47,451 nucleotides of DNA from Chloroflexales bacterium ZM16-3 (GTDB lineage Bacteria > Chloroflexota > Chloroflexia > Chloroflexales > Chloroflexaceae): assembly GCA_004138175.2 (NCBI GenBank), contig RYFE02000037.1, positions 1 through 47,451 of the forward strand, written 5' to 3'. Positions 7,818 through 15,682 of the stretch are shown one piece after another (within the stretch, counting starts at the first letter, position 1; the number at the start of each line of letters is the position of its first letter). The position numbers were made by a program, and so were the translations under genes. The notes below the pieces were generated by a model. It did not search any database and was not told the DNA's origin. It saw only the letters and a list, made by a program, of their open reading frames with translations.

Positions 7818-8948
7818 TTACTGGTACGCATTTAGCCCGAGCCCCTCAACCCGATCCGCCAGCCCATCAGCCGTCGGCTGGGTGTAGATCGCCGTGGTGT
7901 CGAGTGAGCTGTGGCCCAGCAGCCGGGCCAGCGCGACGAGATCACCGGGGTGCTCATCGAGGTAGCGCTGGGCGAAGGTGTGGCGCAGGTCGTGTGGGGT
8001 CGTCTCGGCGGGAACCAAGCCACGCGCCGCGCAGCTGCGCACCAAACCCGTGATCACCCGCCAGATACCCGAATCAGTGAGGTGCTTGCCCATCTGGCTC
8101 CTCCACACATGTTCGGAGGCATGCGCACCCTGGAGCTGTGGCCACGCCTGCGCCACCGCGCGTAGGGTCGGCTCAACCTCCAGGATTGGCCCGACATAGC
8201 TAGCCAGCGCGGTGCGCGCCGAGCCGTTGAGCGGCACCGTGCGCGCCTTGTCGCCCTTGCCAGCCCGCACCAGCAGGCTCCCGCTCTTCTCGCCGAAGGT
8301 GATGTCCCGCCAGCAGAGCGCGGCGCACTCGCCGATGCGGATGCCGGTCTGCAGCATCACCTGAACCAGCGCGTAGTCGCGGGCCGGGTGGCGCGAGCGC
8401 TGAGCCTCGCGCAGCAGCGCATTGACCGCCGTGTCGCTGAGCCCGCTCGGGGCATCGGGCGCGGTGGTGCGCACCAGCCGCAGGTGCGTGGCCGGGTTTG
8501 TATCAAGGTGGCCCTGCTCAGTCAGCCAGGCACACCAGGCCCGCAGCGCGCAGGCGTGGATGTTCACCGTGCTCGTCGCCGCAGTCTTCTGGAGCGCGCG
8601 CCGATAGCCTTGCAGGGCTATCGGCGTCACGTCACCGAGATCGAGCGGTCGGCGCTCCTCCGTCTCGTACCAGGCGAGGAACCGGCTGACGGCGGCGCGG
8701 TAGCGGGCGACCGTGCGCGGCGAGCGGTCGCGGCTGCCGAGATCGCTGAGCCAGGGGCTTACGAGATCAGCAAGTTCTGCCAGTTCGCCCTTACCTCCCA
8801 GTTTTGACGTATTCTCTTGTGCTCCTGTGCCTGTCGAGCACCTTCCTCCTACCTGACGATTGTGACCATAGAGACGGACATTCTTGAATGTCGGCTTGTT
8901 CGAGGAATTGGCCTCTGTCTGAAATGTGGCCAATTGAAATAAACGCAC
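7818..8948 (-). CDS. Tyrosine recombinase (XerC/D-like integrase or resolvase)
   Basis: The C-terminal catalytic domain has all expected residues: R in TGIRIGECAAL, K in GKGDKARTVPL, H-x-x-R in HDLRHTFAQ, H in LLGHSSLDTT and the nucleophile Y in AIYTQ. Before it is the SAM-like core-binding domain (SPRTVARYRAAVSRFLAWY). The start is uncertain: GTG 8948 is the nearest common start, giving 376 aa, but family length (about 300) and a GGAGGT 9 nt ahead of a CTG at 8783 suggest a shorter 321-aa product; an ATG at 9089 would overlap the divergent gene and is unlikely. It is divergent from the transposition operon. It could be the integrase of a tRNA-Glu island or the cointegrate resolvase of the transposon. 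Confidence 0.88.
   Translation of the reverse strand: MRLFQLATFQTEANSSNKPTFKNVRLYGHNRQVGGRCSTGTGAQENTSKLGGKGELAELADLVSPWLSDLGSRDRSPRTVARYRAAVSRFLAWYETEERRPLDLGDVTPIALQGYRRALQKTAATSTVNIHACALRAWCAWLTEQGHLDTNPATHLRLVRTTAPDAPSGLSDTAVNALLREAQRSRHPARDYALVQVMLQTGIRIGECAALCWRDITFGEKSGSLLVRAGKGDKARTVPLNGSARTALASYVGPILEVEPTLRAVAQAWPQLQGAHASEHVWRSQMGKHLTDSGIWRVITGLVRSCAARGLVPAETTPHDLRHTFAQRYLDEHPGDLVALARLLGHSSLDTTAIYTQPTADGLADRVEGLGLNAYQ
8877..8892. repeat. Short palindrome near the 5' end of the recombinase gene
   Basis: GACATTC-TT-GAATGTC is a 7+2+7 perfect inverted repeat. It lies between the plausible short start of the recombinase and the transposition operon. Tyrosine recombinases bind paired inverted half-sites with a short spacer; a 2-bp centre is shorter than the usual 6-8 bp, so it may instead be an operator. 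Confidence 0.3.
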
Positions 8949-8958
8949 AGGTATGCTA

Positions 8959-8976
8959 CAGTAAAAGTACTTCGCC
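8959..8976 (+). other. Probable left-end transposase-binding site
   Basis: The sequence CAGTAAAAGTACTTCGC matches the inward-read right-end repeats (GCAAAAAGTACTTCGC) at 14 of 16 positions and has the opposite orientation, as expected for terminal inverted repeats. A candidate terminus TGTGGCC lies at 8925-8931, with a weaker second site (TTGAAATAAAC) between, but the 5 bp before it (tgaaa) do not match the right-end flank (acaaa). The true left terminus is therefore unsettled. The site overlaps where a promoter for the 840-aa gene (TATAAC at 8995-9000) would be controlled, suggesting transposase autoregulation. Confidence 0.6.
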
Positions 8977-9003
8977 GTACTGATTGCAGGATCTCTATAA
9001 CGT

Positions 9004-11526
9004 ATGAACAACGATACGCTTCCCGCCATAGGTATGGCAGATGCGCCACTGCATTTGCCTGGTCTGGATGAAGAAGGCGAGGTGTACATCCGTCGGGCTT
9101 GGGCTTACTTCTATCCATTCCTTGTCGAAGATCTCGGCCTCGGCACTGATTGGAACGACCTCCCCGATGCGCAAACGCGCAGCGCACGCTTGGATCGCTT
9201 TACGGCTTTTGAGCGGAGCATTACGCGATCTGATGCTGCCTTACAGGCAGATCGCGAGCGTGGCCTGGAGATCTATCGGACAACCCATCTGCTCAAGATT
9301 GCAGAGGCGCTCGGTTTTGTTCAGCGGTGCCGCACGGCCGCTATTCGTAATCTGATTCGTCGTGGCCTACTCGTGCCTCCCCAGAAGTACAAAGATCTGA
9401 AATCGGCTCCAGCGATTGATGCCGTGGAATCCTGGTTTCTCTCCGCAGTAGCAAACCAAAGAACCGCGAAGCAGCAGTCTGCTCTGCTCGTTAAGCTAGG
9501 AGCTTGCCGCAATGAGCAGACGGCCAGCCGAGTCGTCGAGGCAATGAGGAAAGCCCAGGTACAGGCATCTGCATTGGCTCGTGGCGTCATCCTTGCGACC
9601 ATCGACCATGGCTGGGCTGGCATGCTTCTGCACTCTGGACACCCTTGTGCCGATGTCCTCCTGTTTCTCCAGTGCCACGCCAACCACATCGCGGATCTGA
9701 CTCCCCACCCTGAGCAGATCCTCGGTGAGCTGCGCGCCGACCTCATCGCGCTGCACAGCACCTTGTCCGCAGAGGTTGGGGCGAACCGCAGGAGTCTCTG
9801 GCAATTCAATCTGTTGCACCTCCCGCCAAGCAGCCCTCTGCGTGAGGCATTTCGCCAGCGATTTGGTGCTTCTGCCCAAGATGTGATCATTGCTCGCTTA
9901 GGAGAGCGCCGAGCCTGCACGCCTAGCGACGCTTCCTGTCTACAAGAAACCTTCCTGCAAGGCGGCCTACCGGCACTCATTGACTGGCGCTGCAACAAGA
10001 GCAGCCTTGCCTCAGACAAGAGCCTGGCAGTTCAGCGTATCCAACGCGCAGTCGCTATGCAGCTCTCGCCTCTTCCGTTGAGTGCGCAACAGCGCGCAAT
10101 CGACATCCTCCTCCATCTCCGCGACGCCTGTCTGGAGGTGGGATTTTTGCTCCCTATTGTCACCCTGATCAGTCAGCATCCGTCGAATAGATACCGCGCA
10201 CGTATTGGTCGCCGGGTCTGGTTTGGTGTCGGTGCGAGCATCAGCCGACGACAACGTAAATATCGGCGCAAGGGCAAGCAGCGTTGGCGGCAAGAGCACC
10301 GTGAAAGCCGCAAGCTTGATGGGCCGAGCCATGAGGATCTGCTCGCCACGGCCTTTGTTCGGCGTGCCAACCTTAAGAGTGAGACTGAAGGCCGGAACCT
10401 CATCCGTAGCTTCATCACCTATGGCGGCCCCGGTCTTTTCCTTCGTAGCGAGTGGGCAGATCTTTTTGATACCCGCTTCATCTCTTTCCTCTCCTTCTTC
10501 AAGCTTGGCCGACCCGATGGCGCGCTCAACTGGCAGTCAATGATGGCCCGATTGCAATCCTATGCGCAAGAGGAGGGCCTGACGGCACCGACATCTCAGG
10601 TCGCCAGGGCGATCTTCAACCGTATCCCCAAACCACCAAATTGGCACGGTGGCTACGGCGAAGATGTCGCCACCGTGCGCCAGCGATCAACGCTGGTGCT
10701 CCGGGCACCATGCCTCCACGAGGTCTGGGTAGCCCTCCAGGTACCCCAGCGCCTGTCAATTGCGTTGGTTGACGAGGCTGGCCACCCCCTTAGCCAATCG
10801 GCTGCGGTACTCATCTTCTTCGAGGAGCATATCGAGCGACCTGTAGGACTATGGGTTGATAGCGAGCCTGATCCGGGATTGGCGCTGCATCAGGCACTGT
10901 GGCATCCAGGCCATCCTAACTGGCCGCTGCGCGGTGCTCCAAGCGTACTCAAGATCCCCAGCTTGTTCTTGAAGCAGCGCCAGGGAGATATTGAACGAGC
11001 TGCTGATTGGATGTCGAGCGAGCTACAGCTACTCAACCGATTTCAGCACAGTCGTCAGCGCGAGAAGATGGCTAAGGCTGAAGACCTGATGAGTCGGCTT
11101 GTTGTGGATGGCACCAAGTTCCTCAGAAAGATCTTTGGCAAGCGCCCGATCACTCGTCGTGAGGCGGTGGATGGCCTGCTCGATTGGCTCACCACTGGCG
11201 GCGAGGAGGGCGGGAGATGCTTTCCAAACCACCGCACGCCAGAGCTGCCACCTGGCTCGATCACATATGGCCAGACCATCCTTCCAGGCTATGACCTACC
11301 CGTTGCAGGGTGGCTTCTGCCTGTCCTGGGGCAGGCCCAAACGCAGCGCAACCAGGTCGTCTATCGCGGCAATGTCTACACAGCTCCTGACTTCCAGGTC
11401 GAGCCAGGGCTGGCCGTAAACCTACGGGGAATGCCATTTCTTTACGCGGGCGTGCCAAACCACATTTTCGTCGAGGAGACGAATGGGCGCTTGCGTTGCC
11501 TTGTCGTACACGAACCACTGAGGTAG
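9004..11526 (+). CDS. Large TniA/TnsB-like protein with degenerate catalytic domain
   Basis: 840 aa. Residues 1 to about 500 match nothing I recognise and include a very basic patch (RRQRKYRRKGKQRWRQEHR near 420). From about 505 on it follows the layout of Mu/TniA-type transposases: helix-turn-helix-like part ending RIPKPPNWHGGYGED (near 540), RNase H-like core (EVWVALQVPQRLSIALVDEAG near 573, then PGLALHQALWHP...WPLRGAPSVLKIPSLF to about 652) and the C-terminal barrel (GNVYTAPDFQV near 788). The aspartate expected after the W in W-Q-x-D is absent, and the expected Y-T-D-N-G is LKIPS, so strand transfer chemistry looks lost. It is the first gene of the transposition operon. A structural, regulatory or target-selecting role is inference. 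Confidence 0.7.
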   Translation: MNNDTLPAIGMADAPLHLPGLDEEGEVYIRRAWAYFYPFLVEDLGLGTDWNDLPDAQTRSARLDRFTAFERSITRSDAALQADRERGLEIYRTTHLLKIAEALGFVQRCRTAAIRNLIRRGLLVPPQKYKDLKSAPAIDAVESWFLSAVANQRTAKQQSALLVKLGACRNEQTASRVVEAMRKAQVQASALARGVILATIDHGWAGMLLHSGHPCADVLLFLQCHANHIADLTPHPEQILGELRADLIALHSTLSAEVGANRRSLWQFNLLHLPPSSPLREAFRQRFGASAQDVIIARLGERRACTPSDASCLQETFLQGGLPALIDWRCNKSSLASDKSLAVQRIQRAVAMQLSPLPLSAQQRAIDILLHLRDACLEVGFLLPIVTLISQHPSNRYRARIGRRVWFGVGASISRRQRKYRRKGKQRWRQEHRESRKLDGPSHEDLLATAFVRRANLKSETEGRNLIRSFITYGGPGLFLRSEWADLFDTRFISFLSFFKLGRPDGALNWQSMMARLQSYAQEEGLTAPTSQVARAIFNRIPKPPNWHGGYGEDVATVRQRSTLVLRAPCLHEVWVALQVPQRLSIALVDEAGHPLSQSAAVLIFFEEHIERPVGLWVDSEPDPGLALHQALWHPGHPNWPLRGAPSVLKIPSLFLKQRQGDIERAADWMSSELQLLNRFQHSRQREKMAKAEDLMSRLVVDGTKFLRKIFGKRPITRREAVDGLLDWLTTGGEEGGRCFPNHRTPELPPGSITYGQTILPGYDLPVAGWLLPVLGQAQTQRNQVVYRGNVYTAPDFQVEPGLAVNLRGMPFLYAGVPNHIFVEETNGRLRCLVVHEPLR

Positions 11527-11541
11527 CGAGAGGAGAACGCT

Positions 11542-12036
11542 GTGGATGACCTGAGTCAGGACGATCTTTTTGAGGAAGCTGTGGACGAGCCGAGTCAGGA
11601 TGATCTCTTTGAGGACGATGTGGAGGATAGCGATGATGAGTTCGCAGACGAGGACGAGGATAGCAGTGACCACGATGGTGGTGATCAGGCTGAAAATGAC
11701 GAGCCGGTGGGCGCTGTTCGACCGCCGGTAGACTTGCAGTTAGCCCCCGACAGCTCGCTAGTTGACAAGCCCCTACGCTACATCCGCAAGCGACCAAGTA
11801 TGTTCGAGCCGCTCACGGGCAAAGACTGGGAGGGCCTCAAGTCTTCAGAGAAGAAGCACAAGCTTTGGGCATTACAGCGAGAGTGTTTGCGTAAAGAAGA
11901 GGCGATACTCAGTCTTATCAAACTCAGGAAGGCCGCGCCTCGTCAATTACTTCCCCCTGGTGTACTGGCTGATGCAAAGCAGCTGTTCGGCATTGCAGCG
12001 ACATGGAAAAAACAGGGAGTGCCAACTGGCCGGTGA
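11542..12036 (+). CDS. Small acidic protein of the transposition operon
   Basis: 164 aa, GTG start with GAGGAG 8 nt upstream. The first 60 residues are dominated by Asp/Glu with two related blocks (SQDDLFEEAVDEP and SQDDLFEDDVEDS). The C-terminal 90 residues are basic and helical (KDWEGLKSSEKKHKLWALQR), ending LPPGVLADAKQLFGIAATW. The acidic arm could mimic DNA or bind the basic patch of the preceding protein; this is inference. No relation to TnsA, TnsD/TniQ or TnsE is visible. It lies 15 nt after the 840-aa gene and 12 nt before the transposase gene, so it is surely co-transcribed. Confidence 0.7.
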   Translation: MDDLSQDDLFEEAVDEPSQDDLFEDDVEDSDDEFADEDEDSSDHDGGDQAENDEPVGAVRPPVDLQLAPDSSLVDKPLRYIRKRPSMFEPLTGKDWEGLKSSEKKHKLWALQRECLRKEEAILSLIKLRKAAPRQLLPPGVLADAKQLFGIAATWKKQGVPTGR

Positions 12037-12048
12037 ATTCAGATACTC

Positions 12049-13770
12049 ATGCGAGAATACCTGATCTATCGCCTTCAGTACCCTCTTGATCCAAGCGCCG
12101 AGTTCTTCATGCCGTTGCCGATGGGTCGGCCTCGGGGTCAGCAACTCACTGGCCAGCAGAAGAGTGTCATCCGGTACGCACTAGCGACGCGTGCTCGGCA
12201 GGTGAAGAGTGCTCTTGGTCGTGTCCGTGAGATTGACCTCCCATTCGAATACTGGGAGATCTGGAAGTTTGCCTCATCGGTCTGCCCAATGCCCTCGTAT
12301 CACACCGTGCGGCGCTATCTTCATAGCTTCCGTGAGGAGAACCCGGCGCTGTTCAAGCTTATGACCGAGGGCGATGATGCAGTCGAGCGCGATCTGCTGC
12401 TGAAGAAGCGCAACGATGTCAGCCGGCCAAATGAGCGCTGGCAGTCGGACGCGCGCGATTTGCCCTGGTATGTGCTGTATAACGGAAAGCCTCACCGCAT
12501 TGCCCTGATCGTCGTCTACGATGACTACAGTGGCTACATCATCTGGTGGCGCCTGGTGCTGAAAAAGGAGCAGGAAGACGCCGATTGGATCGCTACGCCC
12601 CGAGGGCGGCGACGCAGAAGCAACCTTAGTAAAAAGCGATCTCGCTCGTCAACCTTCACGGGGCTGGATGTCATCCAGCTGTACCTCACAGCTATGTACC
12701 GCACCGGTGTTCGGCCCGAGCGAATTTACACAGATAACGGCTCGCAGTTCATCGCCGCCGAGAAATACCTACCATTGCTCACGCGGGCGAACGAGCCGCC
12801 TATCGAGGTCTCACATACCCGTCCGGGTAAGCCCTGGGGTCGTGGCAAGATCGAGAACGGTTTGGGACAGCTCAACCGCTTGCTTAAGCGCCTTCCTGGA
12901 ACCTACAACAAGCGTGATCGTAAAAGCATCCGTGATGCCAGGCAGCATAAGGAGCTCTATCCATTCGAGGAGGCTGAGGCAGAACTGGCCAAGCACTTTA
13001 AGGAGTTGAATGAGCGTTCGCGAAAGAAAGCGCCGAGCCGTTTCGATGTCTGGAGAAGTGTCAAATCGTTGCCAGCGCCGCCGATTCGGCAGATGGCGCT
13101 CATTGAAGATCTCGCTGTCGAGCAGAAGAGCGTCACCGTCACTGGCTGGAGCGTCAACTTTAATGGCCAAGAATGGGAGCCAAAATCGATAGAGGGAAAG
13201 AATCGCCAGATCTATCGCCGCTGGATGGATGCGGCTGCGAGCGATGAGAAGGCTTGGCTTTGTGCAATCAAGCTGGATACTGGATTGAAGGTTGAGGTAC
13301 GCCTGGGTTCCCAGTGGATTGAGCTTGTGCTCAAATCAGAGCAGCAAGCCGACCAAGAGCACAACGCGGATCAGGCTCGGACGCTCAAAGACACACGCGA
13401 GGAGCGAGATGCCATTCTTGAGGCTGATGGCAAGATAATCATGGCGTTGACCAGCGGGAAAGAGCCTATTGCCGAGGCATCTTCAGGCGATTACACGGTG
13501 CCAGTCGTAGAACCGCCACGGGTTCAGCCGCAGCCAGAAGCCCAGGCACCGGTAGAGAGCGACACTCCTACCGACCAGGCTGACGCTCCAGGGACAGATC
13601 AGAAAGCTGCGGGAAAGCCTAAGAGGGGTGGGCGCAAGAAGACCACTAGCCCTGCCCCAGTAGCTCCTCAGCCCGGCTCAGTCGCTGATGAGGACGACGA
13701 GCTAACCGGTCTGCCCAATCTGGACGAATTGATCCAGAAGGCGAAGGCTCAGCTGCGAGGGAATGCCTGA
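12049..13770 (+). CDS. DDE transposase, TniA/TnsB family, catalytically intact
   Basis: 573 aa, close to the usual TniA length. Catalytic residues are visible as D134 (RWQSDARDL), D229 (YTDNGSQF) and E269 (GRGKIENGL), with the 39-residue D-E spacing typical of the family. The N-terminal 120 residues carry a helix-turn-helix region (PSYHTVRRYLHSF). An insert rich in Arg/Ser lies between the first two acidic residues (PRGRRRRSNLSKKRSRS). Residues 370-430 form the C-terminal barrel, followed by a long low-complexity Pro/Ala tail ending in a short helix (LPNLDELIQKAKAQL) that could contact the ATPase, as TnsB tails do. The stop overlaps the ATPase ATG by 1 nt. It cuts and joins transposon ends. 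Confidence 0.92.
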   Translation: MREYLIYRLQYPLDPSAEFFMPLPMGRPRGQQLTGQQKSVIRYALATRARQVKSALGRVREIDLPFEYWEIWKFASSVCPMPSYHTVRRYLHSFREENPALFKLMTEGDDAVERDLLLKKRNDVSRPNERWQSDARDLPWYVLYNGKPHRIALIVVYDDYSGYIIWWRLVLKKEQEDADWIATPRGRRRRSNLSKKRSRSSTFTGLDVIQLYLTAMYRTGVRPERIYTDNGSQFIAAEKYLPLLTRANEPPIEVSHTRPGKPWGRGKIENGLGQLNRLLKRLPGTYNKRDRKSIRDARQHKELYPFEEAEAELAKHFKELNERSRKKAPSRFDVWRSVKSLPAPPIRQMALIEDLAVEQKSVTVTGWSVNFNGQEWEPKSIEGKNRQIYRRWMDAAASDEKAWLCAIKLDTGLKVEVRLGSQWIELVLKSEQQADQEHNADQARTLKDTREERDAILEADGKIIMALTSGKEPIAEASSGDYTVPVVEPPRVQPQPEAQAPVESDTPTDQADAPGTDQKAAGKPKRGGRKKTTSPAPVAPQPGSVADEDDELTGLPNLDELIQKAKAQLRGNA

Positions 13771-14735
13771 TGACAACTTCAGAAATTGACCTGACCCAAT
13801 TCATCGAACTGGGCTTCCACAAAGAGCTTATGGCAAAGCTTGACGAAGCTGTCGCCCGGAAGCGCCTCTGCACCTTGCTTGGTTCGCTCGGTTGCGGTAA
13901 GACCTGGCTCCTTGACTACTGGCGGCGGTTGCGGACACGAGGGCCAGATCAGCCACGTGCTGGCGAGATTCTCTACATCCGTCTTCGCTCTGATAGCTCT
14001 CTAGCCATTCCTACGACGTGTCAGCTTTACTCGAAGCTCTGGCACGCTCTCCAGCTGCTTGAGCGCCCAGCCCATCTCCCTGCGAGGAGCAGCGGGGCAG
14101 ATGCAGATGAGGCTGACATCAAGATGTACAACGCGCGCCAGCTCCAGGAGCTTTTCCCCAAGCTGATCGAGAAGCTGAGCCAGCGCCATATCGTTGCGAT
14201 CATCATTGACAACGCACACTACCTTGATGTCACTGCCCTTGACTGGCTGCTCGATGCCCGCGCCTACTACGATGAGCAGCGCGGCCCAAGACCTGCCCGC
14301 GCTATCATCCTCGCCGGTCATCGTGACACACCAGCGGGTAAGGCGCTGCTCAGAAAGATTAGAGGGGATGACAAAGTAGAAGGCAATGCCGAGGCGAAGG
14401 CTGCGTGGAAAGGCTACGATATCGAGATGCAGCACCTGGGCCTGGCGAGCTTCTTTGAGGCGGTCAGCTGGGCAGTGCCGCGTAATTTGCAGGCGGAGTT
14501 CGCACCCGATGTGAACAAACAGCGCGAGATCCTGGATCTCTGGACGATAGCCGGAGGCGTTCGGAAGCAGGCCGAGGATAAGCGTTGGGTCGAGACTGCC
14601 GGCGTGCGCTGGTGGGGGTTTGAGGAGATGCTGGATGCGTTTGACGTTGAGCTCGGCCCGTGGGATGGCAAGCGCACGCGCCTGATCACGCAGGATGTGC
14701 TGGAGCGAGTGAAGAAGAAGTTAACCGCGTCGTGA
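13770..14735 (+). CDS. TnsC/TniB/MuB-like AAA+ ATPase
   Basis: 321 aa. Walker A is GSLGCGKT (residues 38-45) and the Walker B-like strand is VAIIIDNAHYL (D147, with Asn where Glu is common, as in several TniB/MuB-like proteins). The sensor region is ARAIILAGHRDTP. Such ATPases form filaments on DNA, choose the target and activate the DDE transposase. It is the last gene of the operon and translationally coupled to the transposase by TGATG. No TniQ/TnsD gene follows, which is unusual since that adaptor normally links ATPase and target. Confidence 0.88.
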   Translation: MTTSEIDLTQFIELGFHKELMAKLDEAVARKRLCTLLGSLGCGKTWLLDYWRRLRTRGPDQPRAGEILYIRLRSDSSLAIPTTCQLYSKLWHALQLLERPAHLPARSSGADADEADIKMYNARQLQELFPKLIEKLSQRHIVAIIIDNAHYLDVTALDWLLDARAYYDEQRGPRPARAIILAGHRDTPAGKALLRKIRGDDKVEGNAEAKAAWKGYDIEMQHLGLASFFEAVSWAVPRNLQAEFAPDVNKQREILDLWTIAGGVRKQAEDKRWVETAGVRWWGFEEMLDAFDVELGPWDGKRTRLITQDVLERVKKKLTAS

Positions 14736-14795
14736 AGACAGGAGTTGTTTCAGGCTTTCAGTCAATGAATTACTACTGAGTTCAGGTAATCAAGA
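14736..14795. other. Short gap between convergent genes
   Basis: Sixty bases between the ATPase gene and the oppositely oriented cargo module. No clear terminator hairpin or repeat is visible. The sequence turns AT-rich here and stays so to about 17500, unlike the GC-rich flanks. Confidence 0.4.
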
Positions 14796-15653
14796 TTATG
14801 CCGTCTTGAGTGGTTCAATACCATTAATTTCATTGCCTTGGTAGGTTAGATAATCAAGAAAGATCGGCCAGGTTCCTCGGTACTCTCGAAGCGAAATCTG
14901 GTCTTCAGTAACGATTCGTGGTGAATCTAGCAAAATATATTCACAGTTAATCTCCGCTTGTATCTCGTCAATCACGATATTAATGGCATCTGCTTCCTCG
15001 GCTGAGATTTGATCGCTCTGTATCATCAAGACAAGTTGCATTTGATAAGGCGGTTCTGCTGTCCAGGGCTGACTAACACGTACTTCATGTACCACACCGC
15101 TGAAAAGCATTAGGGTTTGAGGATGTTCTTCGTTAATCCGTGAGAGTACGCGCTCCAGCGGCTGTTGGAGTTGTTCAACTATGTCATCAGGTAGGGCTGG
15201 GCGATCATAACGGCGGCCAAGCCAGGTGATAAAACGTAATCGGCGCTCTAAGCTTGATGGCCAAGGGGCTGGTGTAAGCGAGAGCAGGATTTCTTTTTCT
15301 AACAAGACTCGATATTTAGCCTGAGCTACCAACCGCTGTTTCTCGTCGATAGTAAACCAACGTGCGCTTTTTGCATCAAGAAGCTTACGAATCAAAGATT
15401 CACTCGTAACCATGCATAAAAGCGCCTCTATATACGGCTCCTGACTTGACTTGATATCGCAGTCTTGTGAGATGACTATAAACCGCTCGCTGTTCTTAGG
15501 CGAGCGGTTGGCAGGGATTGGGCGTCTATCTTCAGCGTTCAATTTGTGATACATCACAGGAAGCGCTGGGGCAGCAAATACTGTGCCTTGCTGCCACCCC
15601 AGAGTCAAGAGTCGCTCCCCGACCGAGATTTCTTGAGGCTGATCCACCGTCAT
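14796..15653 (-). CDS. Hypothetical protein with ISQDCDI motif (cargo module gene 3)
   Basis: 285 aa, soluble. The clearest feature is ERFIVISQDCDIKSS near residues 57-71; Cys-Asp motifs of this form (S-x-D-C-D) occur in a scattered set of uncharacterised bacterial proteins. Other conserved-looking parts are LGRRYDRPALPDD and a C-terminal acidic helix region (ADAINIVIDEIQAEINCEYIL). The Cys-Asp pair could be catalytic or metal-binding, but no fold is recognised. It is the last gene of a three-gene minus-strand unit, 29 nt after the HTH gene, so a functional link with the HTH protein and the TIGR04255-like protein is likely. Confidence 0.65.
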   Translation of the reverse strand: MTVDQPQEISVGERLLTLGWQQGTVFAAPALPVMYHKLNAEDRRPIPANRSPKNSERFIVISQDCDIKSSQEPYIEALLCMVTSESLIRKLLDAKSARWFTIDEKQRLVAQAKYRVLLEKEILLSLTPAPWPSSLERRLRFITWLGRRYDRPALPDDIVEQLQQPLERVLSRINEEHPQTLMLFSGVVHEVRVSQPWTAEPPYQMQLVLMIQSDQISAEEADAINIVIDEIQAEINCEYILLDSPRIVTEDQISLREYRGTWPIFLDYLTYQGNEINGIEPLKTA

Positions 15654-15682
15654 CGATCCGCCATCCTTACCTGTTCGATACC

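Noticed and set aside
9004-14735. CRISPR-associated transposon
   Set aside because: No Cas12k, Cascade gene, repeat-spacer array or TniQ is present between the inferred ends.
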